Shown in pieces: positions 34,542 to 55,350 of a DNA stretch of 64,000 bases (position 1 is its first letter; every line of letters begins with the position of its first letter). The stretch is from the NCBI GenBank assembly GCA_037576195.1, contig CM075104.1:27234211-27298210 (forward strand), given 5' to 3'. The notes below the pieces were generated by a model. The model saw only the letters and a program-made list of their open reading frames with translations. It made no database searches and was not told the DNA's origin. The position numbers and the translations under genes are program-made. Origin of the DNA: Phytoseiulus persimilis. Taxonomy: Eukaryota > Arthropoda > Arachnida > Mesostigmata > Phytoseiidae.

Positions 34542-34841
34542 AGGGGGTGCCGCTGTCGGCTCGTTGGCCGTGTGGCATAAACCAACGCCTTGGGTGCCAC
34601 GCTAAGCTAGCAATCGCGGGTTTGATCCCCGGCCGACAACGAAAAATTTCTTATGTGGTAAAGAGAGGATTTAATTTATATCAGAATTAAATATGAACCA
34701 TCTTAAGACCCAAGCCCACCGCCCGCAATGGGATTTGCGAGGCGATAGGGAGTGTTACTGAAGCAATACCGAATGGTGATTCCGGGACACTTCTGAGGGC
34801 TGGCTGAGAGGTTCAGCCGGAAAACAAAGGGGGTGCCGCTG
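34542..34841 (+). mobile_element. Complete tRNA-derived SINE with 14-bp target-site duplication
   Basis: The direct repeats AGGGGGTGCCGCTG at 34542-34555 and 34828-34841 flank a 272-bp insert. The insert begins with a tRNA-like head (to about 34638) with A box TGGCCGTGTGG at 34565-34575 and B box GGTTTGATCCC at 34619-34629. An AT-rich body follows (TTCTTATGTGGTAAAGAGAG), then a GC-rich part, and an A-rich end (GGAAAACAAA) just before the second repeat. SINEs are transcribed by RNA polymerase III from these boxes and moved by a LINE. The head and body recur in part at 2403-2490. Confidence 0.85.
34553..34638 (+). other. tRNA-like head of the SINE
   Basis: The acceptor stem CTGTCGG/CCGACAA, a CGTTGG/CCAACG arm, an anticodon-like CTTGG/CTAAG stem and a T arm (GCGGG/CCCGG, four pairs) can be drawn. 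The anticodon loop has 8 instead of 7 bases and the T stem is imperfect, so no anticodon can be assigned. This is a derived tRNA relic and not a working tRNA gene. Confidence 0.6.
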
Positions 34842-37800
34842 AACCTCCGAGGAAGGACCCTAGAATGTACTCCTCACCCATAGTGTATTCTCATGCTCGG
34901 GCCACCAAGCTACCGGTGCAAACGCGGAGCGAACCGCATTCTCAAGAGCCATCCAGGTCAGCAACGATCCGCAGAACAACAAATGAGCTGCCCGAACATT
35001 CGTACGACCTAGAGATGTTGGAGACCAAAGTATCTGGATGCCTACGGTCCCAAGCCACCACGATATCTCTTAGTCCAGAATGTCTAGAGCCAGCATGTCC
35101 TTAAAACCAAAGTGTCCCTGCCAGAGCGCCCGCAGCCAAATGTACGGAGCCGAAATGACCGGCTCCGACCAGGGACCGCTCTATCACTTGAGGTCATGAC
35201 CCGTCGGAGTTTTTGATACTTCGATGCCTCGGATGGGAATCGCTTCCGAGCTCGCCGTTTCCGATATGTTAGATTTTCCGGGTGCGCGGATCATTACTAT
35301 TTTTGCGTTCGCGGATTGATCATGTGGTGGAGCCACTCCGGCAGACCTTTGATGATGCGTGCAAGGATCTCTTTCCCTATTCCTGCCGTACTATCGATGG
35401 TTTCAGTGATCCATCGGGAGTTCTCACCGATTTCTGAGGAGCTGGAAGCAGATCCCCTCGTACTGCTCCGAGTCGATTGTTGCGTTTGTATGTGCATGTG
35501 CACACAGAGTGGAATTCCCGTCCAAGGCATTAGGTCGGTCATCAACGAGGTAACAACTCCATTCGACACGGATTACTAAAAAGTGATGATAACATGTCGT
35601 GTCGACTCAGACGCCTCATGATCTTCCAGGGGATGTGACCTGTCATCACACCACTGGATGTTTGGACTGCAAAATTAGGACGTCTCTGCCATCCTTGTCA
35701 CATTCATATTACACATCTGCACATAACACCTTCTCGAGCACCACTATTTGATCAGATGTCAACTCATCGGATGATGCGAAGTCATCCGGTGGATAGCTTC
35801 ACGCAGATATCATTCTCATTCCCTTGTGTGAAGCTCTCCATGTTAGAAACCTGGCGGGCGATTCGCACTCCTGTCACGATAACTCTGCAGCATATGAGTC
35901 AACTTGACGACCTGAGTCTCCACGGTGGCATGTTGATAGCGACGGTGATCGAACTGGTGACCTCTGTTAGTACGAATGCGTGATCAAAGTTTATCCAAAG
36001 CAGTTCCATCAAGCCGTGAATCGCAGTTGGTGCCGAGGTTCTCTCGTCGAACCCGATGTTTCTACTTTTCGTAGAGCTTGCTTCTCCAGAGTATACCTGT
36101 CATGTCTCTTATGTCTGTGCGAGGAACACCTTCGAGTCTTCTCTTGGGAATATTTTTACTTCCATGGCCTTGATATTGCTCAGATCCTTCCTCCTGGAAG
36201 CGACCAATGTAAAAGCTGTTTAGCGGTTGGGACGTTCCGCTCGGAAGATTTCGGGGTGTTCCGATACAAGACTCTGCCGATTCCCGCGTCAGAATGAAGC
36301 TCACTGCTCAATTGGCACAGGCTCTCCGGTCGCCGCGATCCTCGTCTCGGATAACAACGCCGATAAGACTTCAGTTGACAGCCTGGTCACCGCCAGAACT
36401 GATATGCAGACAGCGTGCACGTTTCTCAGGACGAACATCGAAGGATGCGATCTGCTGCTCGCTGTGACATCCCCGGCAACGCCATAAAAGCTTCCCGTCA
36501 CGTCCGATTTCGAGTCTAATCACGGCGTATCTCACTGTATGATATCATCCACGGAGGGCGCGTTTCCACTGTGAAGCTCGTGTCTGAGATTTGCGGTTGG
36601 AAAGGATGGTTCACTCCATTTCCCTAACTTCGAGATCCGTTTCTGGAACCGCTGCCGCATTCTGAGTTTGGGCTCGCGAGTCGATAGAGCCAGGGATTCT
36701 GTGTCGATTCAGAAATAAGATCATAGATGATGCGCTGCCAGGGCTTCATCCTCGACGGATAATAACGACAGAGCTTCGGTCACTTTTCAGGGATCGAGGT
36801 TCACGACTCAACTGTGACGTGTCCTACAACCACATGAATCGAAGTCGGACTGGCGAATCTCCGGGACACGTCTACGTGTTTCCCATCCGAAAGTTCTGAT
36901 ACTCATCCGAATATTCCTCTGGAATCTTGTACGAGCTCCAAGTCATTTCACGTGCAAACTCTTAATTGGCGCCAGATGTCATGCTCCTCCGATGCCTTCC
37001 ACCCTATGCCTGGTCCGCTCCTTTCACTGCAGTTGGAAGTAGTTTTAGGAAGAGCCATGCAGGTCTAAGAAATCCTCCCAGGATTATGATTGCACTCAGA
37101 CTGTCTCGTGCATCGCCACGGAAGGCGACCCGCTCTCTTCGCTCGGAGTCTTGTCCTCCAGCGGTGGGTTACATGAGTCGTTCGCAGCATCCCAGAGCGC
37201 CAGAGACATCAACACTTGGAACGAAGTCCGCGACAGCGAGTTTAATGATGCAAAACTCTCTCATTCTGGCGCCACAGTTCCCTCCAACTTCATAATGCTC
37301 TTTCTTGTCAACAATCAGCTATCGACCCTCTCTTCTTGGAGATATCTAGCTCGCACAATGCGGCTGCGAGGCTCTCGAGTATAGGGAAGAGGATTCGGAG
37401 CGAAATTTGAGCTCCCGAATCATCAGTGATCGGAATCCCGATTGCGAGCGAAGGAGGCTCGAGCTCATGCAGCCGTCGGACTCGACGCGGACTCTCATGA
37501 GGCATTTATGCTACCCGAGGAAATGTCTGAGGATTGGGGGAATTTCCGACGCTCAGAAATAACAGGGAAGGGGGAAGGACGGGGCCTTGCATTTCCGGGC
37601 CGCGAACCTGTCGCTGCGGGAATGTCCTGCCAAGCCCGAACTTGCCGGCTCGGAAAGACACGGAGCTCACACGAGTAACTTCTTTGTTTTTGAAAGTTCG
37701 GGCTCGCCCCGTTGTTCAGGATACCGATGGGGAGAGGTGTTCGTAGGGAAGAGGGGAACGCTCCGAATGAGTGTCCGGGCGACACGAGCCTCGAGTCGGA

Positions 37801-38936
37801 TAGCCGAGAGCGCGCGCGCATACCATTTGCATTTTGACTCGCTCTCGATTGAAACTTGGTACGAATTAGACCAATCGCGGAAAGAACAGCTGTTTCAAAA
37901 GATGCGAGGAGACTCCAGAGGAAATTTCTGCTCGAGGGAGGACCCATGACCCCTGACGGGGAACTCCGAGGCAGGAATGAACCTCCGGCGTGTAACTTCC
38001 AATGAATGACACCGGTTTCCTTCTGTGACGGTCACTCGTCAATACATTCCGCGCAAGCACACGCGACATATTGCTGGAGATACTTGAGCAAAACATGTTC
38101 GGTGACCACAACCCGAACGAGAAAGATACCGGTTCCTGTGTTTGTACCCTCTGAGCACCCAGCTCATCGAGCTCGAGATCTGGATATGTATGAGTAAATA
38201 TCATCCACTTCGACCGATAATGTTCCTCTGATGTGAGCTGAAGCGATATTTCCCCATGGAGTTTTTTCCCGAACCCACTCCTCTGTCAACAATCTCACTC
38301 TGAACATCGCTCGTTTGTGAGAATCCTTCCGTCAGAGTCCGCCAGCTCGAGGACACTCTTCAGAAGTTCAAGATCAGGAGGGAGAAGAATCTGATCAGAC
38401 GAATATAAAACTCAATTATTCATTCGGCCGCGTCCACTCCATCCGGCGGGGAGAGCGGGTGTCAGAATCGGAAGAACACAGAGTCGGGCGCTAGTAATCA
38501 ATAAATATATCAAGTGATTCGGGAGAGCTCTTACGACCACTTTCGTGTGTTCCATCCACGAGCACTTTCGCCGTATGTCTTCATCGACTCATATGTGTGT
38601 ATTTCCAGCGCAACTTTGTACATCGAATTCCCTGACAGTCACCGCGGCAGAGACAGCGCGAAAACCGGCGTTGATGCTGTCCACAGTGGAGGAACCGCGA
38701 TGATCGACAGTTATCAACAAGAATGTGAGCTTGCGAGAACAGTCAACTATAGTCATTATAATTTTTGCAGCGCACAGAAAATTCTATCGCTCGAATGCGA
38801 TCGAGCACAGACCAAGTTGTGAGAGGCCCACAAGGCAGCTTCCGATCTCTTAGAGCCACGCGAAACCCGGTTTCGCAACCGACAGTTCTGCACATGGGCT
38901 GTGCCTTGGCTCAGGCGAATTCGGAAATCCCATATG
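34842..38936. other. 4.1 kb without recognisable gene
   Basis: No frame on either strand resembles a known family, and I see no tRNA boxes or transposon ends. The first bases after the SINE complete a chance 10-bp stem (34808-34817 with 34838-34847) that spans the insertion boundary. Confidence 0.45.
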
Positions 38937-40965
38937 TCAAGCTTGGGAGAGTCCCATTGCTATTTCCAAGAGCGATTGAATATCATCGACGAGCAGCGCT
39001 ACGCAGAAGCTTTCCCTAAGATAGACGATCATCACCCTTGATAGATATTCGAGAGCCCGTATGCCTCGTGTTTCCGGGAGTTGGAACTTTTCTTTGCTCA
39101 GACGTGAAATCGATGAAGTCGCAGAGAAACTCGAGACTATGGAGCATACGGGGTGAGGCTCGTGTTCTCCCCCCGCCCCCTCAAGGAGACTTGCTGCGAT
39201 CATGAGGGCGATTGCTTTCCTGCCGAGAACCGAATCGCTCGAGGACATCTCGGAGAATGTCGGAGGAGCAACGGAAACTTCGGTGAAGGTGAGGTCGCGC
39301 TCATGTGTAGCGATCGACACAGTAGTTACGCTGAGTGCACGATAAAAGACTTTGAGAAGATTATTTATTTACACTTACACCCTCTAATTACTCAGTTCAG
39401 AGTTTTCAAGTTTCGTTCGCCTGGAGCTGGAGGAACGTCTCAGGGATCATCCTGAGTTGGCGCCAAATCTATTGTTGCTACGATGTTGGACGCACTCGAT
39501 TTGTGCTCGATTCAATGAGAGTGGTCTCCTTTTCTGGCGGACGAGGCCATCTTGGACGGGAAATTTCTCATTTCGTCAGCAAGTGCTGGGGGTCATCGAA
39601 TGGCGGCGAACCCTACACTGAGACCGATATGTCCTCCGAGCGCGATCTCCGATCGGGACAACTGGAGGAACTGGAAAAACAACCGATTCCAAACTTTTGA
39701 GCAACAGGAGGACGCCTCCTTCCCCTCCAAGGCCATAGAGCTACGTATTGGAACATTTGGTTCGGTTGGCCGCGACCGTCTCTCATGACCTACCTTATCA
39801 GAGTGAGTGAAGCTTTTGCTTTTGAACGCGAAAAACCTCGAACGCAGAAAAGAGCGTAAATCCAAGGGTTGACAGCTGAGTTTAACGATGCGAGCAGTAG
39901 GAAAACCATGAGGAGAGGGCTGACATGACTACTGCCGGGTAGAGCGTAAGCCAACAGTAACTGGGCCACGCAAAACGGAGTCCAGCAGACGATGAAGCAC
40001 AGAACCACCGAAAACGTCATCTTCACCATGCGAACCTTCGCCAAAGACATGCGTTGGCTACTCTGCAGGAATCCTGCGTCAGAGACCCGCTGAGACGATC
40101 TGGTCGCTAACGATAACGGATGACGCTTTTGCATTCGGAAGATAATATAGCAGATGTAGCCGTAGCAGGATAGCATCAGAGTTACTGGAAATCCGAGAAT
40201 AATTATCACAAAGCTCGTGACGTAGATTTCAACACCGTTACGATGCCAGGAGAAATCCGCTAAGCAGTCGAATTTCGTCGAGTTGTTCGTCGTGCGGAAG
40301 TCGAGCCGAGAGTACGAAAATATCGCCAGTTGTGGCAGTGCGAGAACCGCGGATAGGACCCAAGCAACAACCACGATGAATTTGGCGAGCTTGCGATATC
40401 CAATTTGAGACTGATGCCGATTGAGCTTCCGGCTTCGACAGCTCCTAGTCACTGAAGTTATTTTAGTTTCCCATTGAGCTTGGATGGCTCTCATCGAAAT
40501 GAGCCGATCGAGGGACATCCCTGTCAGGATGAAGGTACTTAAGTACAGGACGAACACTTGAGCGTATTTCACGAACTTACAAAGCACAATTCCTCCCTCG
40601 AAGTGGCCGGTGAGATCCCAAGCCAACTGAGGGAGGATATTCAGCAGAGCCACGAGTATGTCGGCCACCGAGAGATTCACAATGAACAGTTGCACTCGCG
40701 ACAACGGTTGTTTTTTCCGCACGCGGTTCCTGACGAACACCACCCACAAGACGAAAATATTCGAGCAGAGGGTCACAACGAATATGCTCAACAACGTTCC
40801 GCACTTCACTGACGACACCCATTGCTCGGGCTCGGCGGAAGTCACCAGATCGCTAGATTGATTGTTGGCGTTGTCAGTGCTGCTGCTCTCGTCTCCATTG
40901 TGATAAGTGATCCTCTCTGACATAAAGTTAATCGCGATTGTTACGCTGTCGTTCACGAGAGCCAT
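38937..40965 (-). CDS. Vasopressin/oxytocin/CCAP-type neuropeptide GPCR
   Basis: This is a class A (rhodopsin-family) receptor, expected in the plasma membrane and coupled to G proteins. Exon 1 (40965-39794) encodes 390 residues: a 50-residue glycosylatable N-terminus and seven helices at about 53-78, 92-113, 130-152, 192-214, 247-275, 314-340 and 349-373. Cys129 and Cys234 fit the extracellular disulfide. LPQLAWDLT after helix 2 and CWTPF plus NPWIY (366-370) point to the vasopressin/oxytocin or CCAP receptor group. The helix-3 motif is DRL (153-155), not DRY. The exon ends at a strong donor (AAG|GTAGGT at 39794/39793). An in-phase acceptor at 39331 leads to a Ser-rich tail ending at 38937. 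Reading through the donor gives TAG at 39790-39792 with AATAAA following, an alternative short form. The gene lies head to head with the TMC gene. Confidence 0.8.
39360..39372 (-). promoter_or_regulatory. Candidate intronic poly(A) signal of the GPCR gene
   Basis: AAATAAATAAT on the minus strand lies inside the intron 39793-39331. If used, the transcript would end here and the receptor would stop at the TAG just after the exon 1 donor. Confidence 0.4.
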
Positions 40966-41461
40966 CCGTGCGAGGCTTCCACCCCAGAAGCTGTATCAGA
41001 AATGATTCCATTTCCAACGGTCCTCCATCCCACTTCACCGGGAGCACATGGTTGAATGTGCGAGCGGCGCCACCCGTGGCAGTTCAACCAACTACGAGAG
41101 CCTCTTATCAGAGTTCATGCGTCGACTCTTGCTGCTAGCTGATTCGATTCATTATGTTCCAGCTCTCGAACGAGAGGTGTTTTTTTTTTCGGGATTTTGG
41201 TTAGCCTCGGAGCATCAGAATCAAATGAGAAATCTTAGAGCTCCGAAGCGACTCTTATCTGATGGGATTCCAAACGTCCGGGGCAGCTCGACTGAGCGCG
41301 GGCCCGAGCCCGGGTGCTGGCCTCGGTTCGGCTGGCGGAGAGACTCGGTTCAGTTTGCAATGACTCCACCCCACCTACGCTTTCGTGACCAAGCACATCG
41401 TGAGGAACTCACCCTCGACGCTAGCGCCTCACAAAGGAGGGAAGGAAAGCCCTCGACTCCT

Positions 41462-41490
41462 CCTCGTCGTCATCGTCGTCGTCGTCAGGA
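41462..41490. repeat. Imperfect GTC trinucleotide run
   Basis: The sequence CGTCGTCATCGTCGTCGTCGTC is a short microsatellite in the shared upstream region of the GPCR and TMC genes. Confidence 0.7.
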
Positions 41491-41697
41491 GGACGCTTGT
41501 TCCTGCACGATGCCCCTCACGGCGTGCATTGTGTCGTGTTGCGATACGAACAGTTTCCGGTCGGTTGTGAATCATTGCTGTAGTGAGAGTCTGTAAAATA
41601 GTTGGCTTATCTGCGCAGAGACCTCATTGTTCGTTCTGAGTGCTCCTCGTGGAATTCTTCTTCACGCATTTGAACAGCAGCCAGTCGATTTCACGAA

Positions 41698-51542
<9,845 letters not shown>

Positions 51543-54500
51543 GTCATCTTCCATTTGTTTTTCGAAGGACGGCACGAGTAGCAGGGAATGCCCGGTACGG
51601 AGTTGGAGAGCGTCAAGGCATGACAGCGGCTCATTGTTGTTCCAAGCGAGGGCTCTTCTCGGAAAACGAACAATCTTCCTGTCGAGGTTCGTTTCGAGTG
51701 TATCGGATTCTCTTCTCCCGAGTTCGACGAAAACCCGTTTATTCAGAGTGGAGCGAACACGCGGATTCCTGCCTCCTGGAAGAGCCCTCATCCGAGGTTG
51801 ATCGGTTGAGAACCCGCGCTGAATCGTTCAGGAGCGGACAATTTAACTGGGAACCGTGTAGTGTGGAAAACTCCAACTCGTGAACTCGAGCTCGTTTGAT
51901 TCACACATCGCGGACGGATCGAACATTCCTGCGAACGATCCGATGCCGCGTTCGACTCAATAGTATAGTCACGTCGGGATCCGATTTCCCTGAATCGGAA
52001 GAAAACCATCCACGCCGATTCCGACGGGTAGATTTTCATGACAGACCAATCAGTATCGTCACAAGGCTACCGGCGCTTCAGGACCGGATTGAGCTTCGGA
52101 GTTTTCTGCAGAGCACAAGTTTGTCGCAGTGTCGAAGGATCAAAGTGAGCCGCAGGGATATGCCGGAACAGCCAAGTCCCCGATTCGTGGCGGCTTGGAT
52201 GTGTCGCTGGCCTGCATGTTTTGCTGTTGACAAAAGAACGAAAACCGAAAATTAGGTTCTCTCACCACATGGGACCTTTTCTGAGCCTCGCTCGTGATCG
52301 AACTGAACGAAAATGACAGAAGGAGTTCCCGTCGACACGAATCAATCAAGTATTCTCCAGTTCCGATTCCTCGAGTTTCCTGCCGTCTTGCTGATTTTTA
52401 CCGAGAATTTCGCTTCCAATTGACTCCTTCTGCGATGTATTCTCCGGGCGGTCTTGATTCTACAATTGTTTCTGTTACTATCGATTGCTTCGGGGATATT
52501 CAACCTTTCGGTAAATCTTCCCGCTGTTTAAGGAGCAAGAAGAGCAAACCCGCTTTACGGAGGGAGCCGACAAAGTACCCGATCGACGAAAGATCATCAC
52601 ACTCCAAAGGAAATCGTTCCCCCGCGCAAACGCCCGACACGAAGCGCAAAACTCAGCAGCATTAACAGAATTCATCTGTGCGCGTTGACCAGAGGAGTTC
52701 CTGCAAGTCACGAGACACCTTAGAACGAAGAGCTCATTGAGATGCTTCGGAATACAACGAATCACTGCGAGTGCAGAGCACCATCCGGAAGATTCGCATC
52801 GAGAGGAACCAATGAGTTGTGAACGCTAGTATGAATAAAGAGCTTAAGATGTTCAACGGAGTGTTGTGTCATATTTTGATGGATCGCATTATTCTCAGCA
52901 CTTGCCAGGATTCTCAAAATGAAGCGATATCGCCAGCCAATATGGGGAACCACACAGCTGACTTCTGTCTTCCATCACGCATTCTGACTGTTAGTCGAGA
53001 GCCGAAAACTGCCGATCTGATACTGTAAAAATTCCATTGACCAACGATCTCTTACCAGAGAGCTCGAGTTTGAGAGCCAGATTCCCGAGAATTCTCTTAC
53101 AGTGTCCACCTCGAGGCCAACATCGCTGAGACGTGGGGAGAGTATACACGAATCGTCCTCCTTCAGTCTTGGAGTCGTTCTTATGATGAATTGAAAGGAA
53201 TTCGGCGACCAATGGCTCTGGGAGAACGTGGGAAAACGATTTGTCACGTTCTTCTCATCGCTGTCGCGCTCCGTTTGTGTAAACCGGTGATTGCTTCCCG
53301 AAAAAGAATAGCCGACGCAGCGCTCTGCATTGTGGATTCTCGGGGACCTTCAACTGCCACTGATGTATGCGACGTTGTCGCAGCATCCTGAGCGTCGGGC
53401 TGGAGTTTGAACTCAAGAGGATGCAGAATGATCACAACCCAATAACGCCTTACGATCAAATTAGAGGCGACCCATATGGCAGAGGTGGGTAAGGCCGCGC
53501 TGAACGTGACCAGAATTCGACCAGCTGAGTCAACTGTATTAATTCGTTTCGTCATACCGAAGGCCTGGATCATTCAGCGGTCACGTTCACCTCGATTCTC
53601 GTGAGTTCCATTCAACTGAAATATCAGAAGGTATCCCATCTGGAATGAACAGGCAAGCGATCAGTGCGAACCTTAGCCGTTTTCCTTCTCCGGATCCCTG
53701 AGGTCCCGAAGAATCCGGTAGAGGTACGTCGTGCAACAACCGAGTTTCGTGCGACAGGGCATATATGCACGCTGTTGTCCGTACCTAAGGGCTCCATTTT
53801 GGCATCCATTATTGTATACTGATTTTGCCTGACGGAAATAATGAGGACAGAGTTTGGATTTTATGGGGGAGGAATCGAAACTACGGGTTTTTCTCCAGAG
53901 ATGAATCAGCCCACCAAGCACTTCGGCTTTTCGGAACGGAGATCGGCGATCAAGCACCCTCAAAGCTCCTCGTGTGAGAAAAGTTTCGGTCGACGCTGCT
54001 TGTACCTGGAATTATTCTTTGTGACCTGCGTGTGATCATCTATCCCTCGGGCACTCTGATTGATCCTCCGCAGACAACGGCCTTTGCTTTCATCGACTTG
54101 TCCGCTCGCCGGAAGCTCAGACACGTATTGAGGTTGATCGATTGCGACTCGAGCGGATGCACCGAGCAGTTTCGCTACAGTCCCATCGGGATCTGGAAGA
54201 AAAAATTTGGCATCAGGGGAATCGTACGAAGAAGTGCGGGCGGAGGAGTTGTCTGTTGCCGAAAGCAGGCAGGTCATTCATATCCGAACGGCTCGATGCA
54301 GCGGCGCTAGCCAGTCTTCCCATGCATCGGTATAACATTTTTCTCGAATGCGAACGCTCTTCTCAGAGCGACTCACAAATCAGTCGCATGTTTAATTAAA
54401 GAACCCGAGAGAGAAATCCTCGAGAGGCCGAAGAGAAAATCGACAGTTCGGCTAAGCGGAAATTCCGCTGGAGCGTGCCTTGGAGATGATGTAGTTTCGG

Positions 54501-55190
54501 AGTTTCTCTTTCTGCCTCAGAGTAACAGGTCACCTCATTTTTATAATTACAGCCACGCGAGGAAGAAAAGGAGGAGTCTTAGCCTGCGGGTGTGCAGTTA
54601 TGAAACCAGATCGAGAATAGAGCTAGAGAGCCCACTCTGGTCTAACATTGGAGAACTCTGGAACACAGAGAGACCCTGACCGATTCTCCAGCAGATCTGA
54701 GAACCATTTTGGGAGACCGTGTTGTCAGCGGCCCAGCATAATTCCGCTGAGTAACGGTGCCTCGAAAGCTTCATTCAAGATTCGATCATCGTGTTTTCGG
54801 TCAAAGGAGCGAAGACTGAAACAGCGGGGAGGAGTGGCAAGGTCATCGATAATGTGAAATCCCAGGAACAGCTCCATGGTTGTTCAACCGTTATAAGTTC
54901 CACTGCCCCGGAGTGTTGAGCAACTGCAAATATGCTGTGCTTTCCAGGGAAAACCGCCAGGAGCTTCTGCGGGAAGAACCGGTCCGAGAGTACGTGGAGT
55001 GAGAGTGCGTGTTGGCCTTCGTTAGATTGTAGCCACTGATGCGTTCCCAGTTGCAGATCTATTCGAAGGAGAAGTGACGGAGAATCATATGGCAGGAATT
55101 AATAGAATCAAATAGGCACCTAAATAATAACTTCGAAGGATTCGCCAGAACGCCCCACGGGCAGCAAAAGCAATGAGAAACAAAGGCCAC
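51543..55190. other. Downstream of TMC, no recognisable gene
   Basis: This is TMC 3' flank and possible 3' UTR; the first clear AATAAA is at 52834-52839. A PRE-EEK-EES-like frame after an acceptor at 54553 could be a further terminal TMC exon if the donor at 51539 is used, but I cannot show it. Confidence 0.4.
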
Positions 55191-55194
55191 AGAT

Positions 55195-55350
55195 TTCGAT
55201 ACCCAGCCGCTGTTATTGATTCCCAGTTGACAGCTCAAGAGTGTTCTCCGGGAAATACCGCCAAGGCTTCCCGGAATGGTGGCGCATCCTCGTTGAAATG
55301 ACAACACTTCGCTGTTGTTCCAAGCGAGAGCCTTCTTCGAGGAAGACGAC
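55195..55350 (+). repeat. Diverged duplicate of the TMC last-exon region
   Basis: Two blocks, CCAGCCGCTGTTATTG (about 55202) and CTGTTGTTCCAAGCGAG (about 55311), match CCAGCCTCTGTTATTG (about 51502) and TTGTTGTTCCAAGCGAG (about 51632) in the same order and with similar spacing. The intervening bases are poorly matched. This may be a local duplication of the end of the TMC gene or a shared old repeat. Confidence 0.45.

Noticed and set aside
34553-34638. Functional tRNA gene
   Set aside because: The anticodon loop has 8 bases and the T stem is imperfect. The sequence is the head of a SINE with target-site duplication.
53244-53573. Minus-strand frame with a hydrophobic stretch (possible membrane receptor end)
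   Set aside because: There is only one weakly hydrophobic segment, no recognisable motif and no clear splice partners.
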